Below, one piece after another: positions 23,342 to 36,126 of a stretch of 64,000 bases of DNA; the first letter of the stretch is position 1, and each line of letters starts with the position of its first letter. The notes under the pieces are model-generated. The model was not told the DNA's origin. It worked only from the letters and a program-made list of their open reading frames with translations, and did not search any database. The stretch is from Triticum aestivum (taxonomy: Eukaryota > Streptophyta > Magnoliopsida > Poales > Poaceae): the NCBI RefSeq assembly GCF_018294505.1, contig NC_057809.1:508549914-508613913 (forward strand), in the 5' to 3' direction. A program made the position numbers and the translations under genes.

Positions 23342-24270
23342 ATGGAATTGAGGGTACCTAATATACTTCATCTTTTTAATATCTTTCATGAAAATAAGGA
23401 TTCTGATAATTGTGCCAAAGTGTTAGAAGGAGAATTCATTAGAATGTTGGCACTAAATCTTTGTATGAAGAGCATGATTGCAATGTTTTTAGTATGAATT
23501 CCTTGAATATCCATGATGCTAATGATATGCAAATCCACAAGATTGGGGAAGCTATGTTTGATGAAGATGATATTTTTTGTCCCCCAAGTTTTGATGAGAA
23601 AATTTATTATGATGAAAGCATGCCTCCTATTTATGATGATTATATTGATGAAAGTGGATTTGGAGAGGTCATGACTTTATTTAGTGATGAATCCACTATT
23701 TCGGAAGAGGTTCCAATTTATTATGAGAACAAAGTTGGTATCTATGATGATTATTGTGATGACATGTATGCTATAAAGAATAATGATAACCATGAAACTT
23801 GTCATCATGATTTTAGTTTTCAATTGGATTATGTCTCACATGATAGTTATTTTGTTGAGTTTGCTCCCACTACTATTCATGAGAAGTTTGCTTATGTGGA
23901 GAGTAATAAAAATTCTATGCTTGTGCATCATGAAAATAGTGCTTTATGTGATAGTTATATTGTTGAATTCATTCATGATGCTACTGAAAATTATTATGAG
24001 GGAGGAACATATGCTTGTAGGAGTTGCAATAATATCAAGTTTCCTCTCTATGTGCTTAAAATCTTGAAGTTTTGCTTGCTTTACCTTCCTATGCAAGTTG
24101 ATTCTTGTTCCCATAAGTTGTTTGGTCACAAAATTCCTATGCATAGGAAGTGGTTTAGACTTAAATGTGCTTGTAATATGTTTCATGATGCTCCCGTTAT
24201 GTCTCAAGTCTTATCTTTTACGCGAGCATCCTTGAAAGCATCATGCCTAGCTAGGGGCGTTAAACGATAG
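23342..24270 (+). pseudogene. Sabrina-like ORF of unknown function, copy 2 (one frameshift)
   Basis: The likely start is the ATG at 23342 (MEL..., matching copy 1). A single-base deletion near 23437 shifts the frame. From 23461 the frame is open for 269 residues to the stop at 24268-24270. The visible part is rich in Asp, Glu, Tyr and His, with repeats of the type IYDDY, and has a CX2C pair at residues 186 and 189 (counted from 23461) followed by CSHKLF and KIPMHRKW. No signal peptide or membrane span is evident. It shares long identical stretches with copy 1. It lies directly after the PBS where gag would normally be, so it could be a highly diverged Gag-like or an accessory protein; I cannot tell which. 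Confidence 0.65.
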
Positions 24271-27003
24271 CGCTTGTTGGGAGGCAACCCAATTTTATTT
24301 TTGTTCCTTGCTTCTTGTTTAGTAATAAATAAATCATCTATACTCTGTTATGATTGTGCCTTTTTATTTTTTAATTAGTGTTTGTGCCAAGTAAAGCCTT
24401 TAGGATCTTCTTGTGTGATTGTTATTTGATCTTACTGTAAAAAATAGAAAGTATGCGCTCACGAGAATAATTTTAATTTTTTTTACCAGAGAGCGATAAA
24501 ATACCAATTCCACTTGCAGTAGTTTAATAAACAAATTGTCTAGGACTTCCTAATTTCTCAGGATTTTTGGGGTTCCAGAAGTATACGTTTGATACAAATT
24601 ACTACAGACTGTTCTGTTTTTCACAGATTCTGTTTTCTATGTGTTGTTTGCTTATTTTGATGAATCTATGAGTAGTATCGGAGGGTATGAACCATAGAGA
24701 AGTTGGAATACAGTAGATATTGCACCAATATGAATTTAGAATGAGTTCACAATAGTACCTAAGTGGTAATTTATTTTCTTATACTAACGGAGCTTATGAG
24801 TTTTCTGTTAAGTTTTGTGTTGTGAAGTTTTCAAGTTTTGGGTAAAGATTCGATGGACTATGGAATAAGGAGTGGCAAGAGCCTAAGCTTGGGGATGCCC
24901 AAGGCACCCCAAGGTAATATTCAAGGACAACAAAGAGCCTAAGCTTGGGGATGCCCCGGAAGGCATCCCCTCTTTCGTCTTCGTTCATCGATAACTTCAC
25001 TTGGAGCTATATTTTTATTCACCACATGATATGTGTTTTGCTTGGAGCATCATTTTATTTTATTTTATTTTGCTTGCTGTCTTAATAAAATACCAAGATC
25101 TGAAATTCTTAAATGTTAGAGAGTCTTCACATAGTTGCATAATTATTCAACTACTCATTGATCTTCACTTATATCTTTCGGAGTAGTTTGTCATTTGCTC
25201 TAGTGCTTCACTTTTAACCTTTTAGAGCACGGTGGTGGTTTTATTTTATAGAAATAATTGACCTATCATGCTTCAATTATATTATTTTGAGAGTCCTTTA
25301 GAACAACATGGCAATTTGCTTTTAGGCATAATAAAAACTTTCATATTATTGCATTGAATACTAAGAGAAGTTTGATGCTTGATAATTGTTTTGAGATATG
25401 AAGATAGTGATATTAGAGTTGTGCTAGTTGAGTAATTGTGAATTTGAGAAATACTTGTGTTGAAGTTTGCAAGTCCCGTAGCATGCACGTATGGTGACCG
25501 TTGTGTAACAAATTTGAAACATGAGGTGTTATTGTATTGTCTTCCTTATGAGTGGCGGTCGGGGACGAGCGATGGTCTTTTCCTACCAATCTATCCCCCT
25601 AGGAGCATGTGCGTAATGCTTGATTTTTGATGACTTGTAGATTTTTGCAATAAGTATGTGAGTTTTTATTACTAATATTGAGTCCATGGATTATACGCAC
25701 TCTCACCCTTCCATCATTGCTAGCCTCTTTGGTACCATGCATTGCCCTTTTCTCACCTTAAGAGTTGGTGCAAACTTCGCAGGTGCATCCAAACCCCGTG
25801 ATATGATACGCTCTATCACACATAAACCTCCTTATATCTTCCTCAAAACAGCCACCATACCTACCTATTATGGCATTTCCATAGCCATTCCGAGATATAT
25901 TGCCATGCAACTTTCCACCGTTCCGTTTATTATGACACACTTCATCATTATCATATTGCCTTGCATGATCATGTAGTTGACATCATATCTGTGGCAAAGC
26001 CACCATGCATAATTTATCATACATGTCACTCTTGATTCATTGCCCATCCCAGTACACCGCCGGAGGCATTCATATAGAGTCATATCTTGTTCTAGTATCA
26101 AGTTGTAATCATTGAGTTGTAAATAAATAGAAGTGTGATGATCATCATTAATAGAGCATTGTCCCAAAAAGAGAAAGAGAGAAAGGCCAAAAAAAGGGAG
26201 GCCCAAAAAATAAAAATAAAATAAAAAGGGGCAATGCTACTATCCTTTTTCCACACTTGTGCTTCAAAGTAGCACCATGATCTTTATGATAGAGAGTCTC
26301 TTGTTTTGTCACTTTCATATACTAGTGGGAATTTTTGATTATAGAACTTGGCTTGTATATTCCAACAATGGGCCTCCTCAAGTGCCCTAGGTCTTCGTGA
26401 GCAAGCAAGTTGGATGCACACCCACTTAGTTTCTTTTGTTGAGCTTTCATACATTTATAGCTCTAGTGCATCCGTTGCATGGAAATCCCTACTCCTTGCA
26501 TTGACATCAATTGATGGGCATCTCCCTAGCCCATTGATTAGCCGCGTCGATGTGAGACTTTCTCCTTTTTGTCTTCTCCACATAACCCCCTCATTATATT
26601 CTATTCCACCCATAGTGCTATATCCATGGCTCACGCTCATGTATTGCGTGTGAAAGTTGAAAAAAGTTTGAGATTACTAAAGTATGAAACAATTGCTTGG
26701 CTTGTTATCGGGGTTGTGCATGATGACAACATTCTTGTGTGCGAAAATGGAGCATGACCAAACTATATGATTTTGTAAGGATGAACTTTCTTTGGCCATG
26801 TTATTTTGAGAAGACATGATTGCTTAGTTAGTATGCTTGAAGTATTATTATTTTTATGTCAATATTAAACTTTTGTCTTGAATCTTATGGATCTGAACAT
26901 TCATGCCACAATAAAGAAGATTACATTGATGATTATGTTAGGTAGCATTCCACATCAAAAATTCTGTTTTTATCATTTACCTACTCGAGGACGAGCAGGA
27001 ATT
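24271..27003 (+). other. Non-coding interior of Sabrina-like copy 2
   Basis: AT-rich, without a sustained ORF. It holds one copy of the module with the hairpin (24946-24969) and a second AAGCTTGGGGATGC at about 24890. At about 25082 the sequence jumps to the equivalent of the second module boundary in copy 1, as if one repeat unit had been lost by recombination between the two. Confidence 0.65.
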
Positions 27004-27018
27004 AAGCTTGGGGATGCT
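27004..27018 (+). other. Polypurine tract of Sabrina-like copy 2
   Basis: AAGCTTGGGGATGCT directly precedes the 3' LTR start TGATACGTCTCC. Confidence 0.75.
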
Positions 27019-28107
27019 TGATACGTCTCCAGCGTATCTATAATTTTTGATCGTTCCATGCTATTATATTATTTGTTTTGGATGTTTATGGGCTTTATTA
27101 AACACTTTTATATTATTTTTGGGACTAACCTATTAACCCAGAGCCCAGTGCCAGTTTCTGTTTTTTCCCTTGTTTTAGTGTTTCGCCAAAAAGGAATATC
27201 AAACGGAGTCCAAACGGAATGAAACCTTCGGGAGCATGATTTTTGGAATGAACGTGATCCAGGAGACTTGGAGTTGAAGTCAAGGAAGCTTCAAGGTGGC
27301 CACGAGGCAGGGAGGTGCGCCTGCCCCCCTGGGCGCGCCCCCACCCTCATGGGCCCCTCATGGCTCCCCTGACCGACTTCTTTCGCCTATATATATCAAT
27401 ATACCCTAAAAACATCGAGGAGCAGAATAGATTAGGAGTTCCGCCGCCAGAAGCCTCCGTAGCCACCGAAAACCAATCTAGACCCGTTCCGGCACCCCGC
27501 CAGAGGGGGGGAATCCCTCTCCGGTGGCCATCTTCATCATCCCGGTGCTCTCCATGACGAGGAGGGAGTAGTTCTCCCTCGGGGCTGAGGGTATGTACTA
27601 GTAACTATGTGTTTGATTTCTCTCTCTTGTGTTCCTGAGATGGTACGATCTTGATGTATCGCGAGCTTTGCTATTATAGTTGGATCTTATGATGTTTCTC
27701 CCCCTCTACTCTCTTGAGATGAATTGAGTTTTCCCTTTGAAGTTATCTTATCAGATTCAGTCTTTAAGGATTTGAGAACACTTGATGTATGTCTTGCATG
27801 TGCTTATCTGTGGTGACAATGGGATATCACGTGATTCACTTGATGTATGTTTTGGTGATCAACTTGCGAGTTCCGTGACCTCATGAACTTATGCATAGGG
27901 GTTGGCACACATTTTCGTCTTGACTCTCCGGTAGAAACTTTGGGGCACTCTTTGAAGTTCTTTGTGTTGGTTGAATAGATGAATCTAAGATTGTGTGATG
28001 CATATCGTATAATCATACCCACAGATACTTGAGGTGACATTGGAGTATCTAGGTGACATTAGGGTTTTGGTTGATTTGTGTCTTAAGGTGTTATTCTAGT
28101 ACGAACT
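27019..28107 (+). repeat. 3' LTR of Sabrina-like copy 2, first part
   Basis: It starts TGATACGTCTCC, has a TATA box at 27387-27396 and breaks after ACGAACT at 28107, where element F is inserted. The LTR resumes after F at 45367. Confidence 0.9.
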
Positions 28108-29369
28108 TGTAACAGCCTGGATTTTTGCCCATTTCTTTTTTCCTTTGATTTTCCAGGATTTCTTGTTTTGATTTGCTTTTCCATGGCTACGAGGGTCTGA
28201 AACTTGGGAAGATCATGTCTTCCTTGGTTTTCTAGTGGCTTGTCACCCTCATAATCATCTCAAGATCGTCTCATTTCCATCCTTGACCTAACCCAAAATT
28301 CTTTTGTTGGTAATATTCCTTTTCTGATAAAGGAATAACCCTTAAAACCCTAGGTTGTGAAGCAACCTATATTTTTGTCACTCCTAAAATTCCCAAATAA
28401 TTTTCATAAATTTTTTGGGTCACATCTTCCTCAAATATGGCAAAATATTTCATTGCCATGTTCAAAAATAATCCTCCAATAATTATTTTCCTATTCTGCC
28501 CTAAATGACACTTTTCAAAGAAAGTGCTATTTATATTTGCTTGATTGACCCCAAACTTCTTGGACATCTTTTCCTGTCCATATAATTGGCTCATGCCAAA
28601 ATGCAGCTCAATTTGCCTAGTAAATATTTTTCAGCAATTTTCCAAAGTTTCTGTCCAGGAAGGAACTTTGTGAAGGAGCTATATTCTAGGAATAACCAAA
28701 TGAGTTGCAATTTTTCAGGGTCTTTCCTAGGGTCAAATAATGACTCTCCACAAAATATGAGCTCATATAACTCATCTATGTGAGCCCAGCTCCAAATCTT
28801 AGTTTCTGGTCAGATTTTCAGTTTGTGAAGCAACCATATTTTATATTGCTTCAGTTGAGCTGAAACTTTATCAGGACAAGCTTCTACCAATATAAACTAC
28901 TCCCAACAATTTTTACCTCAATTGGTTGATCCAATTACCCTGTGTAATTTTTCCAAGTTTCTGTCCAGAATGAAGCTTTATGAAGCAAGTGCCACTTTGG
29001 TATTTCCAAATGGCATGAAATTTTAACAGAAACTTCATATCATCATAAAACCCCTCTGTGCCATTTCATCTCACAGAGATCCAGTATGTGAGTGCATCAT
29101 CCAAATCCCCAATTCTGCCAGTTTTGCACTTTCTACTGCAACCACCATCTAAACTCCTCCTCTTAGTCTGATTTTTGGTTATCAGCATCACCTTAGTGTG
29201 GGATCATCGCCAGACAAACTCTTTACCTTGTTACCCTGCTGGTTTAACCGCAGCGAGTTACAAACACCTTCTTACTGATTTACTTTTGGAGCTAAGTGAA
29301 AATCTCTTATTTGCCCCTGGACCGGTTTATTTCTTCAGTTGGACTAAGGGCACCAGGGTCCATCCACTG

Positions 29370-30360
29370 GACATGGTTGGCCACGCCAAAGAGCGCCGCT
29401 TGCGCCAGTGCACGTGGTGATCACACTTGCGTCATGGCTGCAGGCGTGCTCTGGCTTGTTCCGGCCACTATGCTCGTCTCCTCCCTCCTCTTCTCGACCT
29501 CAATTCATGTCCTGGAGCTTCCTCGTGATCGACTGCATCTCCCTAAATCAGAGCCTAGTCATGGTTCTCCATTAATGCGTCGCTAGAGCAGTGCCCGTTC
29601 GATGCCTCTCCTCTGACCTCCATTAGTGCACTGCTCCAGCTCGGTTGTGAGCTCGAGAATCCTCCCCGCGGCTATATAAGGCATGCCCGAGGTCCCCTGC
29701 TCCTCACTCACTCCACTCCTGCCTCTTTTGCCCACCCGAGAAGCTCTCCCTCGCCGTTTCTTCCCCGGATCCCCGTGACTTCGCCAGAGTTGGTCTCGGT
29801 TCCGACCACCACAGCCCTCCTCTCCTCATCCCAAGCTGTCCACCAGAGCCTCCTCGTCACCGCGGTTCGCCCCAACCCCTTGTCCCTCGCCGGAGAGCCC
29901 CGTGGCCGCGCCTCCCGGAGTTTGGCCGTCGCCGTTGCTCTCGGCCACCACCTCGTCTGAGACCATCCGGAGCTCCTTCCTCCCTCCCGACTCCACCACC
30001 GCGTTCCCCTCGTCCCGTAGAGCCTCCCCACCCCTCATCTCTCGCTGGAGCGCTCTGCTTCACCGGAAATCATCACCACCGCCGCCTCTTTGTCCACCTC
30101 CATCGCCGCAGCCTCCCCTCCTCTCCACCCCTCCCCGGCATATGATTCCTCTCTGAACAGGTGCGGCGCGCCACCCTGAAGCCGCCGGTGCCCTCGCCTT
30201 GGCCTGGAGCGGCCGGAGTCGGCGGGGCCAGCACCGGCAGCGCCCCTGTCCCCCTCCCCTGCTCTCTGTCGCGAGCGAGCACGGGGGAAGGAAGAAGACG
30301 ATCGCCTGGCCCCCTTCTCGTGGGACCCCTCTGTAAGTGGCTAAGGCCACGGGTCCACGT
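29370..30360 (+). promoter_or_regulatory. Promoter-like and GC-rich leader region of LTR F
   Basis: A TATATAAG box at 29673-29680 is followed by a C-rich block with many short overlapping frames on both strands (up to about 107 codons). By analogy with other plant LTRs this is the U3/R promoter area. No single reading frame is supported as a protein. Confidence 0.5.
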
Positions 30361-30395
30361 GGATAAGTGATGACGTAATCCGGTGAGCACGTTTA

Positions 30396-30512
30396 CACTA
30401 TACGAAAACGTATTACAAGGGAATACGTTTTCTTCTTCCGAAAGCGCATTTCTTTCCTCAGCTGCCAGTAATACGTTTTCAGTTTTAGAAAGCGTATTTC
30501 CTAATATGCGTT
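30396..30512 (+). repeat. Clustered AATACGTTTTC / GAAAGCGTATTT motifs in LTR F
   Basis: Forward and inverted versions of a roughly 11-base ACGTTTTC-type word occur several times within 120 bp (GAAAACGTATT, AATACGTTTTC twice, GAAAGCGTATTT, GAAAGCGCATTT). They could form stems or bind a factor; nothing comparable is seen in A, D or E. Confidence 0.45.
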
Positions 30513-31900
30513 TCTGTCTTATCCACTCAGGGACCCATTGGTGATGAAAACTTTCACAGATTGGTCCCTGATCTTCTACACCTCATAACTCCGCAATCGT
30601 AACTCCGATTGAGGTGAAACCAGCGCTCACTTCTTCGTCTCGTCGAGCTCTATCTTTTGGTAACATTTTCACCAGGTTGTTCCATAGTGAAAATGACCAT
30701 TTTGCCCTTGCCTCTAATCAGCCTCCTCCGAGAGAAAATCGTCCGATGTTTCATTCCGTGGCTTCACCACACTTCTTCCTGGAGTCTCCGTCACCCCAGG
30801 CAAGCCACAATACCCACTTGCATGATAGTCATGCAGTAGCCATGGTTTTCAACTTGAATATTTATTAAATGATTGCTTGTTTAAAATATGGTTATCGTTG
30901 TTTCGGAAATGCTTCTGGGATTGTGCTTACTTGTTTGTTATGTTGTTATGCACCTGGTTATCCTGCCCTGCTAGTTGCTAGTATTGCTTTCATATTGCCA
31001 TGCTTGATAGTAGTACATGTTGGGTTGGTCATGTTCTTCGGTGCATGATTAACGTCGGTTATCGAGTACTGTTACTATGCGTTGTTCCTTTGCTGTTAGT
31101 TGGTTAAGTGTTACTCGGTAATATTATTGATGAGTTCTTGCATGTTATTTATGGTTGATGATAATGATCATGTTATGCTATGAGTAGTGTTGCACTTGTA
31201 ATATTTATGCTTGTCATTATGCCATGTTCAGTTGGAGATTATTTCAAAGTTGATGTGGTGGATAGTTATGTTGCATCCCGTGATTATGTGATATCATGCT
31301 CATGCATTGTAATTGCATCATGTTATTTTATCATGGCTCAACATTTTGCATTCAAGTTTAACCAGATTTAATTGAACTTGAACAACTGTTGGCTGAGTCA
31401 TGGTGCCGCCAGATCGAAACTGACCAGTGCAACCACACTTACCGTATGGGTAAGGTCCTAACTGGGTCTATTGTCGTGCATCTCGCCGGTGCTCCAACTA
31501 GGGAAGGTTATGGGCGTGCGGTACCCTGGCCCGGTAAGCAGACATAACCTTGTGTGCTCGTTGTTTTTATTTTTATGGATTCGGTCCCCGTGAGGGAGTT
31601 TTGACCACGACGGTGGTCGGGGTGTCTTTGGTAGACACGGGGCCACCCAGGACTAGCCCAATTGGGAGTGGGTCGGAGTGGCCGGGAGAGTGTCACGGCA
31701 GTAGATCGGTTTTGTTGGAACGCCGTTGGTCCACCCGAATGGGAGTGCGAGGCCATGGGTTCCGTGGTGTGGGTACAGTGTGCTACCTCTGCAGAGTGTA
31801 TATTAAACCTATCGATAGCCGCGCCCGCGGATAAGGGCCCAGTTCGTGTCGGTCCCATCATGAGTTAACAGTATTAATAATAACTTGATTAATGACAACC

Positions 31901-34900
31901 TGTCACTGCCCCAGCTCAGGCCTTGCCTGCCTTTGCATTAGCCTCCATGCATCATGTCTAAATTCTATTAATTTTGAAATGGGGACTGATAAACCCTAGC
32001 AACAAGTGAAATACAACTAGGGTCAAATTAAATCTTTTCCATCTACCCAAAATGGCTTTTAGAAAAGTTCATCAATTTTGGAATGGGTGAAAACTTCTTC
32101 CAAAAATGATGCACACATTTCTAGGACATTTCTGGATTTTGGAGTTAATTCATACGTATTTGCATTTGGACAATTAAATGCTATATAATATATTAAATGT
32201 CCAAATAATTCTGAACTTAAGTGAGGGTTGTTGGAAATATTCCATACAGAGCCCACAATTATTTTCAGGGTTTTAGAAAATGCCTTAGCATTTTAATTAA
32301 GTCAAAACAATTACAGAAAAATAAAAAACAGAAACTAAATAAAAGAGAGAGAGAAGGAACAAACCTGGGCCTCCCGTGTGCTAGGCCCAACCACATGGCA
32401 GCCCAGCCACCTGGCCGGCCCACCGAGGGCAGGGGCGTCTTCTTCCTCCTGCCAGAAGGCAGAGGAGAAGACAGCCACGGCGCCGCGGCGTGCCACACCG
32501 GCAGCTGCCTGCCTGGCTGCCCCCTCGTCGCCCTGGACTCCCTCTGCGATGCCACGCTACCCCCTGGACCCCCTTGACGCTCTCGCTCTCTCCCTGCCTC
32601 GCTCGCTCTCGCTCTCTCTCCCAAAGCCGAGCGGAGCCATCGCCGCCGCTCGTCGTTGCCGTGTCCACCGCCTCCCCCTCGCTTCCCCGACCAGTCCAGG
32701 CACTCCGCCACATCATCCCCGACCTCTCCGCCAAGTCAAGCAAGCCGGGACGCACCGCAGCACCGCCATGGCCATCTTCTTCAACCTCGGTCCACCGAGA
32801 TCGCCGGCGACCGTGCACCCACTCCGTTGCTTCCCCGAGCTCCCCAAGACCACCGCTGCACTCCCCGTGAGCTTCTCCTTCGATCCCCACTTCCCCCCTG
32901 CTCGTTTGCACCGTGTAGTCGCCGCCCTCTTCGAGCCCGAGAGCATCTCGCTGCCGGCCACGGCGTAGCCGTGGCCACACCCACGCAAGCTCGCAACCGA
33001 GCACTTCACCGCACTCGCTGTGTCCCCAGGAGCCCGCAGCACCCCTCCGCACCTCCTGCTGTGCCTCCTAGCGACGACCCCGAGCTCGCCCGAGCTCCGG
33101 CAGCCGCCAACGTCATCGTCGGCGTCTTTTTCGGCCACCCCAGGCCCGGCTACTTCCACCAGGCGACGCACTGCAACGCCAGCTACCCGTAGAGACCAAC
33201 CGTGGCTCAAACCGCGACCTGTATGCGAAACCCGAGCAACTCCTGTGAGTTGCCGCCATGGTTTTGGTCGCCGCCGGTTGAACTCCGGTGACTCCGACGT
33301 GGCACACTTAGTTAACACTAATGACGCCATTAGCTAATCACTGTGCCACTGACAGATGGGCCCCATGCGCTAATTAACCCAGGATTAATTCCCTGTTTAA
33401 CTTAGACTAAACCACCGGGCCCACACGTCAGGTTGACTTTGCTGACGTGGCCTTTGACCGGTCCCACCTGTCATTGACTCGAGCCAGCACTGTGTCACTG
33501 ACCAGTAGGCCCCACTGGTCAGGTTTGACCTGGCCAGCCACAGTTGACCTGATGACGTCACTCTTACATCATGCTGACGCAGTAAAACCTTTTCTACATT
33601 TTAAATATATCTAAATGATTTATTTATTTTCAAAAAATATCCAAAACTTTGAAAAATCATAGAAAATAATCTATAACTCAGATTGAAAAGATTTATATAT
33701 GAAAAATTATCAGAAAAATCCAAAGAATCTGAATCTGGCATTTTCATGCATGTTGGAACAACTTAAAGTTGCTGTTTAGGACAATCCAATTAAATGGCAT
33801 TTAAGAAATCACATATGGAGTTTGAATTTGAACTTAGGGTTCAAACCAACCCCATTTAACCTGTTGCTAGTTGCATTAGCTGAAAACACAGCATATTGAC
33901 ATGTCATGATCATGCATCATATTGTGCATTGTATTGATTGTGTTCTTTTTGTGTTTGCCGGTGGTTGTCCCCTCTCGATAGACATTGTACCGATGCTGTG
34001 ATCGTTGACACTGATGAAGACCCAATGATATCTTCAGAAGTGCCAGGCAAGCAAAAACCCCTTGTTCATTCCGATACAATCCCACTCTCTCGCTCCTGCT
34101 CTCTTTTACTACATTAGGACAACACGATTCCTCTGTTACTTGTTGAGGTAGTTGAACCCCTTATCCTCTGCATGACCTGTCATTGCCACAGTAAATAGAT
34201 GAAACCCACTAGCATGAGTAGGAGTTGTTTGAGCCCTGATGTGCCTACTCATTCATGTTTGTTTGTCATGCCCGCTACTGCCTAGAGTTGAGTCAGGTCT
34301 GATTCATCGGGAATGAATCAGAGGTGTGTGAACATGTCCTACTGTTGAGAGCTAAATGTGTGAACACGATTTGGTAAAGGTAGCGGTGAGAGGCCATGTA
34401 GGAGTACATGGTGGGTTGTCTCATTGGAGCCGTCCTTAGGAACTGAGTTCTGTGTTTGTGATCCATGAAACAGTTACTACCACACATTGGGCCCGAAACC
34501 AATGGACCCTCTCGGCTTCTTAATCACCCTAGTACTCTATCCAGGAGTTGCAACTAGTTTCTGGTGTTTGTAGGTTTTGTGTTGGCGGCCGTGCGTAGCG
34601 CTGACCCTAGGGGTGGGCTATGTTGCGGTAGATACACCGTGGCACGGTGTACCGGGCGCCCATTTGGTGTCTCGGGAACCCTGTTCACATCGTTCGGGGC
34701 CGTATGTGGAAACCTCGGCCGGACTCCCTGCGGATGGAACCTGGATAGGCGATAAACCTGGACTAGAGACTTAGGTGTTTAGGTAGGCCGTGGCCGACAC
34801 CCTCATTGGGCTTCCGCTTGAAGGTTGCCGAGTACATGTCGTGTAAACGACGGTAAGTGGTGGGAGCGTGTGTGAAGAAGTACACCCCTGCAGGGTTATC

Positions 34901-36110
34901 ATTATCTATTCGAATAGCCGGATTCCTCGGATATGGAAACTTGGACCCCTTGCATAGTTCATAGACGAGTGAAAGTGGATACTCTAAAACTCGCAAGATA
35001 AGTGTGAGTGCTATGGATGGCCTTCTCGTAGGGAGACGGGAGCGGATCCATAGTGGTGTATTGAATGGTGAATATGTGGACTCGTGTGCGCCAGCTCAAA
35101 AGAGTTGCTTGCAGTCATAGTTCAGGTTAGCCACTGAGTCAAAGCTGGCTTGCTGCAGTTAAACTCCACCACCCCCCTTGTTGACACCATTGCATATGTA
35201 GCTAGTTCTGATGTAAGTCTTGCTGGGTACATTTGTACTCACGTTTGCCTATTTTATGTTTTGCAGAGAGACGTCAGTATCGCTAGTAGTTCCGTGTGGA
35301 CTTCGACATTTAGCTTGATACCTCAGCTACGATCTTGTGCCCTTGGCAGGATCTGGTAGATAGTCAGGCTTCTCAGCCTTCTTCATTTGTAGTTGTCTGT
35401 ACTCAGACAAGTTAATCTTCCGCATGTGCTTGTTGCTTGTATGCTCTGTATGTTGGGTCATAAGACCCATGTTTGTAATATATCGCTCCTCGGAGCCTAA
35501 TGAATACATACTTTGAGTCGTAGAGTTATGTTGTGATGCCATGTTGTATTTACACATATCGAGCATATTGTGTGTATGATTGAAATGCTTGGTATGTGTG
35601 GGATCCGACAATCTAGTTGTTTATCCTTGGCAGCCTCTCTTATGGGGAAATGTAGTCCAGTGCTTCCTTGAGCCATAGTAGTCCGCTACAGCCCGGTTCA
35701 CCGGAGTCCTGCTAGCCCAGCACTACTGCTCAGATCACTTGACTGGCCGGCATGTGTTTCACTTTGTTCCTGTGTCCGTCCCTTCGGGGAAATGTCACGC
35801 GGTGACATCCGGAGTCCTGTTAGCCCAGTGCTACAGCCCGGATTCACACGCTGCTGACCGACATGCTCGATGTGATTCATGTATGCCTGTCCCCATAGGT
35901 TAGTGCCGCTTTGGGTTCACGACTAGCCATGTCGGCCCGGGTTCTCTGTCATATGGATGCTAGCGACATTATCATATACATGAGACAAAAGGCACGAACG
36001 GTCCCGGGCCATGGTAAGGCGACACCCGTGGGAATACCGTGCGTGAGGCCGCAAAGTGATATGAGGTGTTACCGGCTAGATCGATGTGACTTGGAATCAG
36101 GGTCCTGACA
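31901..36110 (+). repeat. 5' LTR of element E (4,210 bp)
   Basis: It contains a GC-rich block (32360-33330), the TATAACTCAGATTGA block (33672-33686), a donor-like CAG|GCAAG (34046/34047), the cassette (34885-34920), a GTACATTTGTAC hairpin (35228-35239) and an acceptor-like GCAG (35266). Near 35700-35840 the phrase CCGGAGTCCTG-y-TAGCCCAG occurs twice about 110 bp apart. Confidence 0.88.
33982..35359 (+). other. Candidate LTR-embedded exon pair in E (less clear than in A and D)
   Basis: The acidic open segment before the CAG|GCAAG donor (to 34046) encodes VDTDEDPMISSE-type residues. The exon is 65 nt from the acceptor-like TAG, so its starting phase differs from A and D. Downstream, joining at GAG|AC (35270/35271) would give 30 codons to a TAG at 35357, whereas the stronger GCAG site at 35266 meets a stop within seven codons. 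The ORF may be decayed here. Confidence 0.25.
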
Positions 36111-36114
36111 GCGT

Positions 36115-36126
36115 TGGTATCAGAGC
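36115..36126 (+). other. Primer binding site of element E (tRNA-iMet type)
   Basis: TGGTATCAGAGC, four bases after the LTR1 end CCTGACA; a perfect match to the usual plant PBS. Confidence 0.85.
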
